In this document: positions 8,334-16,547 of the stretch, in pieces
How positions within the stretch are numbered: position 1 is the stretch's first letter
Layout of the letters: every line of letters starts with the position of its first letter
DNA from: Flavisolibacter longurius
Lineage (GTDB): Bacteria; Bacteroidota; Bacteroidia; Chitinophagales; Chitinophagaceae
DNA: 64,000 nucleotides
Reading direction: 5' to 3'
Assembly (NCBI GenBank): GCA_014163555.1
Contig: JACJGO010000013.1
Location: 1-64,000, forward strand
The notes under the pieces: generated by a model
Told to the model about the DNA's origin: nothing
Seen by the model: the letters and a program-made list of their open reading frames with translations, nothing else
Database searches by the model: none
Made by a program: the position numbers and the translations under genes

Positions 8334-9590
8334 ATGGTAGAGATCAATATCATCGTGTGGTTTATTGTCACCCTTTTGCTCATGGGTTTTTTTGCCGGGG
8401 TAGAAATGGCTTTTTACAGCGTTAACCGGTTTAGCATCGAACTGCGCAAAAAACAGGGAAGCCCCGATGCGGTGCTTCTCTCCAAATATTTCGAAAACCC
8501 CGAGTTGTTCCTGAGTACTATGCTCATTGGCTTTACCATTTTCCTGGTTTGGTTTGCCTTATTGTTCAATACCATCACCGAACACCTTTGGAACGCAGCG
8601 GGGTTGTACAATGTGGCGGCCCGTGTTGTTCTTGATATTGTGCTGGCCACCTTTATTGTAATGGTGCTGGGTGAATTTGTGCCCAGAGCCATGTTCCGTG
8701 CCCACAGCAATATTATTCTGACGCGGCTAGTGTGGTTGATCAATGTTATTCACACCATTCTGCAACCCATTGCCCGACTGTTTCTGGCGATGGCCAATTG
8801 GACCCTGCAATATATCTTCAACATCAAGGTAAAGGAATCGAAAGAAACCCTGCCGCCAGGAACCCTGGAAACACTTTTCCAGCAAAACGAAAACCCCGAT
8901 TATGAAGCTGAGGAAATGAATACAGAGTTATTTGAAAATGCGCTGGAATTGCCAAAAGTAAAAATTCGTCAGTGCCTGGTACCGCGAAAGGAAGTAGTAG
9001 GTGTAGACGTGAATTGCACGGTAGAAGAAGCCCGCCAAAAATTCATTGAAACCAAGTTAAGTAAACTGGTGGTGTATGAAAAAACGATCGACAACATTGT
9101 GGGCTACATTCACCAGCTAGACCTCTTTAAACATCCCGATACCCTGCAGGCTATTCTGCTGCCCATACCCGCCGTACCGGAAAGCATGAGTGCAACGGAC
9201 CTGATTAGCAAGTTTACCAAAGAACGCAAAAGCATTGCCTGGGTGGTGGATGAATTTGGCGGCACAGCCGGTATTGTTACCATGGAGGATGTGCTGGAGG
9301 AGATCTTTGGCGAGATCCACGACGAATACGACAGCGAAGAGTTTGTAGAAAAGCGGCTTTCAGAAAATGAGTACATTTTTTCCGGACGGCTGGAACTGGA
9401 TTATATCAGCGAAAAATACGAGCTGGAATTTCCCGAGAACGAATCGGAAACCCTTTCCGGTTTCATCATCTCTCACCATGAAACCATCCCACAACAAAAA
9501 GAACGCATCATCATTGACGATTTCGAATTTGATATTCTCAGTGTAAGCAATACCCGGATTGAGATGGTGAAGATGAAAGTGTTGAAGTAG
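8334..9590 (+). CDS. CNNM/CorC-type transmembrane CBS protein (HlyC/CorC family)
   Basis: The 418-residue protein has the family layout: an N-terminal CNNM (DUF21) membrane domain with about four hydrophobic segments (1-160), a linker, a CBS pair (about 200-330, including SKLVVYEKTIDNIVGYIHQ and VVDEFGGTAGIVTMEDVLEEIFGEI) and a C-terminal CorC/HlyC transporter-associated domain. Related proteins act in magnesium or cobalt export, and a Bacteroidota paralogue (GldE) aids gliding; sequence alone does not choose between these. The ATG at 8334 is preferred to a GTG 66 nt upstream because the CNNM domain starts right after it. Confidence 0.88.
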   Translation: MVEINIIVWFIVTLLLMGFFAGVEMAFYSVNRFSIELRKKQGSPDAVLLSKYFENPELFLSTMLIGFTIFLVWFALLFNTITEHLWNAAGLYNVAARVVLDIVLATFIVMVLGEFVPRAMFRAHSNIILTRLVWLINVIHTILQPIARLFLAMANWTLQYIFNIKVKESKETLPPGTLETLFQQNENPDYEAEEMNTELFENALELPKVKIRQCLVPRKEVVGVDVNCTVEEARQKFIETKLSKLVVYEKTIDNIVGYIHQLDLFKHPDTLQAILLPIPAVPESMSATDLISKFTKERKSIAWVVDEFGGTAGIVTMEDVLEEIFGEIHDEYDSEEFVEKRLSENEYIFSGRLELDYISEKYELEFPENESETLSGFIISHHETIPQQKERIIIDDFEFDILSVSNTRIEMVKMKVLK

Positions 9591-9726
9591 GAGTCAGAAT
9601 ACAGGAATCAGAATGGAAAGCAATCAATAGAGGCAATTAGCAAAATAAGTAAGCAGCAACAAATGGGTACTGCCAACTGCATACTGTCTACTCTCCTGAA
9701 TTCTGTATTCTGACTCCTGACTCCTT
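9591..9726. repeat. Paired heptamer arrays, GAGTCAG / CTCCTGA family
   Basis: Left arm 9591-9611 reads GAGTCAG, AATACAG, GAATCAG. Right arm 9693-9720 reads CTCCTGA, ATTCTGT, ATTCTGA, CTCCTGA, the inverted sense. The left arm begins immediately after the stop codon of the CorC-like gene, and the right arm ends at the tatC promoter. The spacer contains a partial GCAATTA-type array. Confidence 0.88.
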
Positions 9727-9730
9727 CGCC

Positions 9731-9738
9731 TATCTTTG
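9731..9738 (+). promoter_or_regulatory. -7 box TATCTTTG of tatC
   Basis: Exact match to TAnnTTTG, ending 15 nt before the tatC ATG at 9754. Confidence 0.65.
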
Positions 9739-9753
9739 CCCCACTTTTTCAAA

Positions 9754-10611
9754 ATGGCATTATCATTTTTCAGACGCGGCAACTCCAGTGAAGAAAGGGC
9801 AGAAATGTCATTTGTGGATCATTTGGAAGTGCTCCGCGGACACCTTTTCCGCAGTGTGCTGGCCATCCTGGCCGGCGCCGTAGTGATAGCGATCTTCAAG
9901 GATTTTTTCGTGAAAAAGGTATTGCTGGGTCCCACCCATGCTGATTTTCCCACTTATGGTGTGATCTGCGACATTGGGAAAAAGCTGAACCTCGAAGAAG
10001 CTCTTTGCATGAGTGGTTTGAATATTCAAATGCAAAGCACCGGGGTGGCTACGCAGTTCAGCACATTTATTTCCATTATGCTGATAGGCGGCATCGTGAT
10101 TGCCTTTCCTTATATCTTTTGGGAATTCTGGCGTTTTGTAAAACCAGCGCTCACCCGGAAGGAATTGCAAAATACCCGCGGGCTTATCTTCTGGGTTTCC
10201 TTCCTGTTTTTCCTGGGTGTGTTCTTTGGCTTTTTTGTGATTGCGCCGTATACACTTAACTTCTTTGGTTCTTTCCAGTTGGATGAGAACATCGAAAACC
10301 GCTGGACCATCGCCAGTTATTTCGATACGATGATTCCCCTGATTTTAGGTACGGGTCTGGCTTTTCAATTGCCGCTTTTAATGATTCTGCTGGCCAAGAT
10401 CGGGATTGTATCCGGTTCGTTTTTACGGAAGCAACGCAAGTATGCCATTGTACTCATATTGATCCTCGCGGCCGTTATTACTCCCGGTCCGGATGTGATC
10501 AGCCAAATGACGGTTGCCATTCCGCTTTATATTCTTTTTGAGATCAGCATTGTTCTCACCCGCCGCATCGAAAAGCGGGAGCAGGAAGAAGAAGCAAGAG
10601 AATGGAGCTGA
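9754..10611 (+). CDS. tatC: Sec-independent protein translocase TatC
   Basis: The 285-residue protein is TatC, the membrane receptor that binds twin-arginine signal peptides. Seen are the N-terminal MSFVDHLEVLRGHLFRSV motif (family signature SFxxHLxELR), six hydrophobic segments, a periplasmic loop of about 60 residues between segments 1 and 2, and the EFWRFVKPALTRKE stretch. The C-terminal tail is charged (RRIEKREQEEEAREWS). The ATG at 9754 is used rather than the TTG at 9736, because the promoter box TATCTTTG covers that region. No tatA/tatB gene is next to it, so the partner must be elsewhere. Confidence 0.93.
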   Translation: MALSFFRRGNSSEERAEMSFVDHLEVLRGHLFRSVLAILAGAVVIAIFKDFFVKKVLLGPTHADFPTYGVICDIGKKLNLEEALCMSGLNIQMQSTGVATQFSTFISIMLIGGIVIAFPYIFWEFWRFVKPALTRKELQNTRGLIFWVSFLFFLGVFFGFFVIAPYTLNFFGSFQLDENIENRWTIASYFDTMIPLILGTGLAFQLPLLMILLAKIGIVSGSFLRKQRKYAIVLILILAAVITPGPDVISQMTVAIPLYILFEISIVLTRRIEKREQEEEAREWS

Positions 10612-10613
10612 GG

Positions 10614-10760
10614 ACGTGAAACGTGAATCGTCAAACGTGAAACTGTAGCGTCCTTCTATTTTCAGTCTGCCTTATGTTAACCTATTACGGCTTTCTACTT
10701 GTGAACTCGTGAACTTGTGGATGGTCTCTTGTCTCACGTCTGACGATTCACGTTTCACGT
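10614..10760. repeat. Paired heptamer arrays, ACGTGAA / TTCACGT family, with nested octamers
   Basis: Left arm 10614-10641: ACGTGAA, ACGTGAA, TCGTCAA, ACGTGAA. Right arm 10733-10760: CTCACGT, CTGACGA, TTCACGT, TTCACGT, inverted sense. Between them, 10699-10714 holds two octamers TTGTGAAC, TCGTGAAC of the GTTCACNN family. The left arm starts 2 nt after the tatC stop codon. The rest of the 261-nt gap up to 10872 shows nothing else. Confidence 0.88.
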
Positions 10761-10872
10761 CATTAACCTTAATTAATAAAGCCCGTGTTAATCTCTTTTG
10801 AAGCACGGCCCCTTAACAACATACGGCGCTAAAATTGACGGTAGTAAAGCCTAAAACAGAAAGGACTTTGCT

Positions 10873-11805
10873 ATGAAAAACCGACTATTGTTCGCTCTAT
10901 TCTCAATCCTTTTGTCAGGTGCGGCGATGGCACAGACAGGGCGGTTGGGCGAGCACGCCAACATCACCAAATGGACAGTGCCCCAAACCAGCTTTACTAC
11001 GGCTGCACAGGGGAGGGACATTGCTGACCGCATCATCGATGCGGTAGGCCTGCGGGCAGAACTCGATATCCGGCCTGCCAACATCGATAATGCAGCAGCC
11101 GTTGTTTACGGCGGCAAACGTTATGTTTTATACAATCCAACCTTCATCAACAAGCTCATTCAAACCACCGGTACCGAGTGGGCTGCCATCAGTGTATTGG
11201 CCCACGAAATTGGTCATCACCTCAATGGGCACACGGTAAGCGGTAGTGGCAGCCAGCCTTCCATGGAACTGGAAGCCGATGAGTTCTCGGGGTACGTGTT
11301 GCGGAAGATGGGTGCCAGCCTGCAAGAGGCGCAAGCCGCCATGCAAACGCTGGCCAGTGCAAGAGCCAGCCGTACGCATCCGGGCAAGTACGACCGCTTA
11401 ACATCCATTGAAGAAGGCTGGAACCATGCCGATGACCAATTGGCAGGCCGCTCTACCGAACGGAAAAAACCGGCGGTTATACAACCCCGTGTGGAGCCAA
11501 CCATTACAACCCGGGATGTGGCCAGCAACAGCAGTCGCGTAAAACTGGACTCACGGTATATACTGGGTGATGTGTATTTCTCAGCCGATCCGTCGAGCCG
11601 CTACCATGTTACCAGCAATTATAACCTGGTAAAAGTAGGCCAAAGCGGATTGAATGTATTGGGTAAAATGGCCCGCCTGAACAGCAGTCAGTTTCCTTAC
11701 GTGATTTACGATTCGCAAAACACCCAATTGTTTGTAGATGCCCGTGGTAAAATTGTTAACCGCAATGGCAAACAGGTTGGCTTGCTGAAAAATCATATCG
11801 GTTAA
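10873..11805 (+). CDS. Secreted M48-like zinc metalloprotease
   Basis: The 310-residue protein has a signal peptide (residues 1-21, GAAMAQ) and a metalloprotease core with HEIGHHLNGH at 111-120; the MELEADEF motif at 131-138 supplies the likely third zinc ligand (ExxAD type, Peptidase M48). This places it in the periplasm or outside the cell. The C-terminal 80 residues, after a Pro/Arg/Thr-rich linker, look like a small beta domain (SRYHVTSNYNLVKVG, then FPYVIYDSQNTQLFVDARGKI) that I do not recognise. The core of about 170 residues is shorter than HtpX-type M48 enzymes and lacks their membrane segments. A terminator follows. Confidence 0.75.
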   Translation: MKNRLLFALFSILLSGAAMAQTGRLGEHANITKWTVPQTSFTTAAQGRDIADRIIDAVGLRAELDIRPANIDNAAAVVYGGKRYVLYNPTFINKLIQTTGTEWAAISVLAHEIGHHLNGHTVSGSGSQPSMELEADEFSGYVLRKMGASLQEAQAAMQTLASARASRTHPGKYDRLTSIEEGWNHADDQLAGRSTERKKPAVIQPRVEPTITTRDVASNSSRVKLDSRYILGDVYFSADPSSRYHVTSNYNLVKVGQSGLNVLGKMARLNSSQFPYVIYDSQNTQLFVDARGKIVNRNGKQVGLLKNHIG

Positions 11806-11821
11806 TCCATCTGCCGCAAAT

Positions 11822-11852
11822 AAAAAGTCCCGCAACAAAGCGGGACTTTTTT
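11822..11852 (+). terminator. Terminator after the M48-like gene
   Basis: AAAAGTCCCGC and GCGGGACTTTT form an 11-bp stem with a 6-nt loop, followed by T residues. A-rich sequence on the other side makes it potentially bidirectional, serving the convergent proline-rich gene as well. Confidence 0.9.
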
Positions 11853-11911
11853 ATGTTCGGATCATTTCAATCGGGTAGTCTTCCTTGCTGGTAATCTATT
11901 GTCCATTGAGG

Positions 11912-12340
11912 CTATTGTTCCGGTTCAGGTGCCGCAGGTGCTTTGGGTGGTTTGGGAGGTGGGGGCGGCGTTATCGTCCTTTCCACTAGCGGCGGCGGAG
12001 GTGGTGGTGCAGGCAGCTTGCCGTATTTCTCTTCTGCTGCCTTCCGGCTTTCGTTATTGTTTAGTTGGTACCGCTCTTCCTTGCCCGATTTTAAACGAAC
12101 AATCACTTCGTTCTCAAAATTCCAGTGCAACGATTTGACAGAAGGGTTTCTTTTCAAAAATGCTTTGTAATGGTTCGATGGTGCTTTTGGAGGCTTAGGA
12201 GGCAGCGGGGGTGGCGGCGGAAGTTTTGTCATTTCAACAACAGGCGGCGCCGGCGGGGGTGGCGGCGGAACTTTCTTTTTGGTTTGTGCCGATGCCGCCA
12301 TAGCTACAACAAGAAATGCCGGTAAAAATATTTTCTTCAT
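11912..12340 (-). CDS. Small secreted proline-rich protein
   Basis: A 142-residue protein with a signal peptide (MKKIFLPAFLVVAMAASAQ). Two blocks of polyproline (VPPPPPPAPP, LPPPPPLPPKPPKAP; later APPPPPPLVE, TPPPPPKPPKAP) flank a 50-residue folded-looking middle (HYKAFLKRNPSVKSLHWNFE to SRKAAEEKYGKL). Pro-rich tracts like these can span the periplasm or bind TonB-like or cell-wall partners, but no function is assigned. The middle segment resembles small periplasmic domains often seen in Bacteroidota. Convergent with the M48-like gene. Confidence 0.65.
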   Translation of the reverse strand: MKKIFLPAFLVVAMAASAQTKKKVPPPPPPAPPVVEMTKLPPPPPLPPKPPKAPSNHYKAFLKRNPSVKSLHWNFENEVIVRLKSGKEERYQLNNNESRKAAEEKYGKLPAPPPPPPLVERTITPPPPPKPPKAPAAPEPEQ

Positions 12341-12475
12341 AAAAATGGTTTCCCGCTAAGACGCAGAAAAAACATTCTTCCATAAATAAGGGAGAAGAAA
12401 TATTTATTTCTTTTTTTAATTGGCTGATTTGCGTGCCGGTGAAAGTTACAACGCTGCCTGTAGCCACTTCACTCT

Positions 12476-14137
12476 TTAATTGCTTGTTGGCGATTGCCGG
12501 CTGGTATTGCGACGGTAAAAAACGAAACCATTCTTCTCGTAAAGCGTTTCCAGGTAAGGCATATCACGGCTGTTCTCCTCGCGGTTCTGAACTTTTCCCA
12601 CGTAATAAACAGGTATTTCGGGATGCGAATTGAATTGTTTTATGCTGTCAGCCAGTGAACGGGTGAATTGCGGTTGGCGCTTCGTGTAAAACAGGTGTGC
12701 ATAGCTTTTGTAACGCAACGGTTCTATGATCGCTGCTTCACCTTGTTTGCTTTTATAAAACTCAATGGCTGCACCTTGCGAGTAAGGCTCAACCTTTGGT
12801 GTGATCAAAACGATCAAGAGGTTAATGGCGATCATCGAAAGCAGGAACAAACCCACCAGCGAACGGCGTATACTTTTGTCTGCCCGGGCAGCAAAAAGAA
12901 CCACAGCCAACAGTAGCAACCCACCGGGAACCTTCTCCCAACCGCTCCAATGAACGTCTGCTGCCAGGTTGGCTCTTGCAAATTCATCGCGGATTCTGCC
13001 GGGGGCCAAAAGAAATGGTTTGAGTTGATCGATAAACGTGATAACCAGCAGCAAAACCGAGAGCAGCAGGCCGGTGCCAACCTGCAGCCATTTGTTCCAG
13101 GCTGGCAGTGTCCATTTGCGTTTGTACAGGTGATAAAAACTAACGGCCGCCAGGTAAGTCAGCGGAAAATAACAAAGTGAAGAGTAGTGAACGATCTTGG
13201 TTTTGACAATGGAAAAAAGCAGCAGCGTTACCCAAAACAGGATCGACATCCACAGCAAAAAATGACGCGATGTTTCGTTGGTACGTTTGCGGATGCGCAT
13301 GGATAAAATACTCAAGGCCGCCGCCGGGAAACAACCAATCAGCAAAATGATAAAATGATAAAAGAAAGGCCCGCCATGACCGGCATCTTCGGTTTGAAAC
13401 AACCGGATCTGGTACACGATAAATTCGGTAATGATGTGTTGCTGCCCATTTATGAGGAGTGCAATAAACCATATGCCGCCGGCGAGTAACGTCACCAGCA
13501 GGAAATACAAAATGTGCAGCGGCTTCATGAAATTGTGAAAGCGGTTGATGATGGCAAACACGCCATAACATAGCCCAACAATCAGCAGTGCTACGGGACC
13601 TTTTGTCATTACGGCCAAACCAGTAAAAAGGCCTGCCAACAAAATGCGTTTGACGGGACGACTAAGAGCGCTATCGCTGTAAAGCGCCAGTTGATAAATG
13701 GCCAGGAAAATAAAAAGATTAAACCAGGGATCGATAATGCCAGACTTGAAATAAAATTGTGGCAGCAGCGATCCTGCATAGATCAGTACCCACATCCAGC
13801 CGAATTGATCATTTACCAGCTTTTTGCCCAGGCGATATAATACAAGTAAGGTGATGATACCGCAAATGGCATTGGGAAGCCTGGCCGCAAATTCATTCAC
13901 ACCAAAAATTTTCATGGAAATGGCCTGCAGCCAAAAGAATAAGGGTGGCTTTTCCCAGAAGGGTTCAAACCCGATTTGCGGAATGGCCCAGTTGCCGGTG
14001 ACCAGCATTTCGCGACTGGCTTCTGCAAAGTTGATCTCGTCCCAGTCGAACAGGTGCGTGGCTCCCAAAAAGGGAACAAATAAGAGTGTGGCTCCAAGGA
14101 TAATGATCAGTTCTGCGGGAAATCTTCGCACCGGCAA
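12476..14137 (-). CDS. GT39-family membrane glycosyltransferase (ArnT/PMT-like)
   Basis: The protein, about 553 residues, has the GT-C fold layout: a first transmembrane helix, then the catalytic acidic motif FDWDEINFAEASREM in the first periplasmic loop, the EKPPLFFWLQ segment, about ten more hydrophobic helices, and a C-terminal periplasmic domain. Such enzymes move a sugar from a polyprenyl-phosphate donor onto lipid A, protein or another acceptor; the substrate is unknown. The start is uncertain: TTG at 14137 puts the first helix where the family has it, while extension to TTG at 14233 would overlap the divergent gene and adds 32 residues without family support. Confidence 0.8.
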   Translation of the reverse strand: MPVRRFPAELIIILGATLLFVPFLGATHLFDWDEINFAEASREMLVTGNWAIPQIGFEPFWEKPPLFFWLQAISMKIFGVNEFAARLPNAICGIITLLVLYRLGKKLVNDQFGWMWVLIYAGSLLPQFYFKSGIIDPWFNLFIFLAIYQLALYSDSALSRPVKRILLAGLFTGLAVMTKGPVALLIVGLCYGVFAIINRFHNFMKPLHILYFLLVTLLAGGIWFIALLINGQQHIITEFIVYQIRLFQTEDAGHGGPFFYHFIILLIGCFPAAALSILSMRIRKRTNETSRHFLLWMSILFWVTLLLFSIVKTKIVHYSSLCYFPLTYLAAVSFYHLYKRKWTLPAWNKWLQVGTGLLLSVLLLVITFIDQLKPFLLAPGRIRDEFARANLAADVHWSGWEKVPGGLLLLAVVLFAARADKSIRRSLVGLFLLSMIAINLLIVLITPKVEPYSQGAAIEFYKSKQGEAAIIEPLRYKSYAHLFYTKRQPQFTRSLADSIKQFNSHPEIPVYYVGKVQNREENSRDMPYLETLYEKNGFVFYRRNTSRQSPTSN

Positions 14138-14218
14138 TGTGTTTTCGCCGTCAAAGGTGCGGTAAGCAGTTTGAAAATTGAAATTTGGTGTTCGATATTT
14201 GAAGAGAGGAGAAATGCT

Positions 14219-14632
14219 ATGACCAAGGTTCAAACGGAATCGTTTCGCTCTGTAGAAGATTTGCTGGCAATATTACCAGCGGAAGAGCGGATAATTGTTG
14301 AACAATTGCGGGAGATCATTCTGACCTGCTTGCCCAACGCAAAAGAGAAACTTTCGTACAACGTGCCGTATTATTTTTTGCAGTCGCGGGTTTGTTTTAT
14401 CTGGCCCGCTTTCGTACCCTGGGGTGGTATCAAACAAGGCGTGCTGATTGGCTTTTGCAAGGGACAGCTTTTAAGCGATGCCAGTTATCTGCAAGCGGGC
14501 AAGCGAAAGCAGGTTCTTACCAAAACTTTTTTTTCTACGAAAGAAATTGACAGGGAAGAACTGAGCCGGTTGTTATTTGAAGCGGCCTGGATAGATGAAG
14601 AGGAAAAGAAGAGAAAACAGAACAGGACCTGA
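14219..14632 (+). CDS. DUF1801 domain-containing protein
   Basis: The 137-residue protein matches DUF1801 (YdhG-like fold), with the motif KEKLSYNVPYYFL in the first half and a basic QAGKRKQVLTKTF segment. Members are small cytoplasmic proteins, some described as iron-chaperone-like, with no firmly established reaction. The ATG at 14219 is preceded by the purine-rich GAGAGGAG, which may serve as a ribosome site and is unusual for this window; an upstream TTG at 14171 is less likely. Divergent from the GT39 gene. Confidence 0.75.
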   Translation: MTKVQTESFRSVEDLLAILPAEERIIVEQLREIILTCLPNAKEKLSYNVPYYFLQSRVCFIWPAFVPWGGIKQGVLIGFCKGQLLSDASYLQAGKRKQVLTKTFFSTKEIDREELSRLLFEAAWIDEEEKKRKQNRT

Positions 14633-14633
14633 T

Positions 14634-14825
14634 TCAATGTTTCCTCGTCCGCTTAAACCAAAAACGGATACCCATTAACACAACCAGCGCAAGGACCGCA
14701 ATAATGAGGAGTTCGTAATTCTCAAAACTGGTTTCCCGGTCGGGTTCTATTTCACGGGTGGCATCGGTTTGTGCCCATAAAAAAAGCGAAGTGAAAATGC
14801 TTGCCAGTAACAAGAGGTATTTCAT
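14634..14825 (-). CDS. Small single-span membrane protein with signal-like N-terminus
   Basis: A 63-residue protein beginning MKYLLLLASIFTSLFLWAQ (signal peptide or first helix), then an acidic 20-residue loop, then one strong transmembrane helix (LLIIAVLALVVLMGIRFWF) and a basic tail RTRKH. No family recognised. It lies directly downstream of recX on the same strand; its start at 14825 falls 29 nt after the recX stop, and a longer form starting within recX is not favoured. Function unknown. Confidence 0.55.
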   Translation of the reverse strand: MKYLLLLASIFTSLFLWAQTDATREIEPDRETSFENYELLIIAVLALVVLMGIRFWFKRTRKH

Positions 14826-14853
14826 CAAAAATCCGTTTATCGTTGAAATTACA

Positions 14854-15330
14854 TTATTCCGTTTTGCCAAAGCTGTTTACCACACCGGTTACCAGTTCCG
14901 GTTCATATCCTTTCTGCAATAAATAATCCATTGTTTTCTTTTTACGAATGAGATGTTGTTCGCCCTTCAGGCTTTCGTATTTTTTTTCAGCCAGTTGCCG
15001 AAGGGATTTTTGGTATTGGTCTTCATCAATTTCTTTCATGGCCCGCTTGATGAGGTAATCGCTGATGCCTTTTTCTTTTAAACCATAATAGATCTTTTTG
15101 CGCCCCCAGTCCTTCATGCGAAACTTACCACCGACAAATGCTTTGGCAAAGCGTTCTTCGTTCAGGTAATCATCTTCAATCAGCGAAGCAATGATTTCGT
15201 CATGCTCCGATCGCCAAACACCCAGTTCCCAAAGCTTTTGTTTTACCTCGGCATGACTGCGCTCCTGATAGGCGCAGTATTGACGTAGCTTCATGATGGC
15301 CTGTTCTTTGGTTAGATGTTTTTTCTGCAC
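14854..15330 (-). CDS. recX: Regulatory protein RecX
   Basis: The 158-residue protein matches RecX, which binds RecA filaments and modulates recombination and SOS activity. It is made of three-helix repeats, as in the family: AIMKLRQYCAYQERSHAEVK, then DYLNEERFAKAFVGGKFRMK followed by WGRKKIYYGLKEKGISD (the most conserved part), then a C-terminal repeat with TMDYLLQKGYEPELV. The start codon is GTG at 15330. No recA gene is adjacent. The upstream gap is filled by an octamer array pair. Confidence 0.88.
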   Translation of the reverse strand: MQKKHLTKEQAIMKLRQYCAYQERSHAEVKQKLWELGVWRSEHDEIIASLIEDDYLNEERFAKAFVGGKFRMKDWGRKKIYYGLKEKGISDYLIKRAMKEIDEDQYQKSLRQLAEKKYESLKGEQHLIRKKKTMDYLLQKGYEPELVTGVVNSFGKTE

Positions 15331-15337
15331 ACAAAAA

Positions 15338-15447
15338 GTTTACAAGTTCACGGGTTCACTCGTTCACAAGTTAAATGTTCACTTGTATACAAGATTGCCA
15401 CAACAAAAAAACAACTCGTGAACAAGTGAACTTGTGAACCCGTGAAC
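15338..15447. repeat. Paired octamer arrays, GTTCACNN / NNGTGAAC family
   Basis: Left arm 15338-15392: GTTTACAA, GTTCACGG, GTTCACTC, GTTCACAA, a 7-nt GTTAAAT, GTTCACTT, GTATACAA. Right arm 15416-15447: TCGTGAAC, AAGTGAAC, TTGTGAAC, CCGTGAAC. The spacer is 23 nt. The hexamer is fixed and the two flanking bases vary through AA, GG, TC, TT and CC. The right arm touches the stop codon of the protease gene. Confidence 0.92.
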
Positions 15448-16547
15448 TATTCTTCCAGCAATTCCTGGCAACCATATTCCTTTTCAAACAACTGGTCGTA
15501 GAAGTCGGCTTTTCGAAACAATTCACGGAACATGTCGGTGCCGTTCTCCTTGGTCATGTCCAGATCGTACATGATGCAGGAAAGCACAATATTTTGCTTG
15601 ACACAACTTAGCACCAGTCCGTCCAGCGTATAATTTTCCTGCAGCAAAAACTGGTACAGCGGTTTGATCCTGGTAGTATCGGCGGGCAACTGGCAGAGAT
15701 AGGCATCCCCTGCAACAAAATAGTTATCCGGGTTGTAATTGATCTTGATCTTGGCGCCGCCTTCTTTTACCGTCCAATTGTTATTGCCATCGCGGGCCAG
15801 TTTTACATCTTTACCCAATTCACCCAGAATTTCTTCAATGGTTTTGGCAATGCCTACCGGCTTGCTTTCTTTTTCAGGCGGCTGTGGCAGTTTGACTTCG
15901 GTACCGCAGTACGGGCAGTATTTGGTGGCTTCGATGTTGGATGACAGCACCAGGTTGTTGCAACTATGACAACGCGTAGAAGCCTGGCCTTTGTGCGGCT
16001 GGTAAAGCCTGAGCGCTTCTTGCAGGTAGCTGACGGGCAGAGCAAAGCCCAGATTATCACCGCCGCGAATGATGAAGGAGTTAACGCCAATGACCTCTCC
16101 TTTTTTATTCACCAGCGGACCACCACTGTTCCCGGGATTAATGGCCGCATCAATCTGAATGTATTTCACACCGTCGCGTACACGGTCCACTTTCGAGATC
16201 ACTCCCTGCGTAGCAGTATAATTCAATCCAAACGGATGACCAATGGCCACCACCACTTCGCCGTCCTGCATTTCGGCATAATCGCCCAGCTTCACTTCCG
16301 GAATCACCACATCAACAGGGGATTGCAAAAAAGCCAGGTCGTGTTTTTTATCCGTGTACCAAACCCGTCCCAGCGTTCGTTCGAAAAGTCGGCCGGCGAT
16401 GGTGACCTCGGCATTTTTTCCTACTACGTGTTCGTTGGTAACTATAAGGTCAAATTCCTTTACATAAAAACCCGTACCCGTACTCGTTTGTGTGGCAATC
16501 TGGATGATCGTTGGCCGGTATAGTTCTATGATCTGCTGTGTATTCAA
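15447..16547 (-). CDS. Trypsin-like (S1C) serine protease with zinc ribbon and YbjN-like C-terminal domain
   Basis: A 366-residue protein with three parts. Residues 1-190 are a trypsin fold of the DegP/HtrA type with the full triad: H40 (TNEHVV), D70 (KKHDLAF), S141 (NPGNSGGP). Residues 192-220 hold a zinc ribbon (CHSC ... CPYC). Residues 230-366 look like the YbjN/type III chaperone-like alpha-beta fold. There is no signal peptide and no PDZ domain, so it is probably cytoplasmic, unlike classic DegP. It starts with TTG, whose TG overlaps the TGA stop of the upstream gene, implying translational coupling. A housekeeping protease acting with its upstream partner is inferred. Confidence 0.8.
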   Translation of the reverse strand: MNTQQIIELYRPTIIQIATQTSTGTGFYVKEFDLIVTNEHVVGKNAEVTIAGRLFERTLGRVWYTDKKHDLAFLQSPVDVVIPEVKLGDYAEMQDGEVVVAIGHPFGLNYTATQGVISKVDRVRDGVKYIQIDAAINPGNSGGPLVNKKGEVIGVNSFIIRGGDNLGFALPVSYLQEALRLYQPHKGQASTRCHSCNNLVLSSNIEATKYCPYCGTEVKLPQPPEKESKPVGIAKTIEEILGELGKDVKLARDGNNNWTVKEGGAKIKINYNPDNYFVAGDAYLCQLPADTTRIKPLYQFLLQENYTLDGLVLSCVKQNIVLSCIMYDLDMTKENGTDMFRELFRKADFYDQLFEKEYGCQELLEE

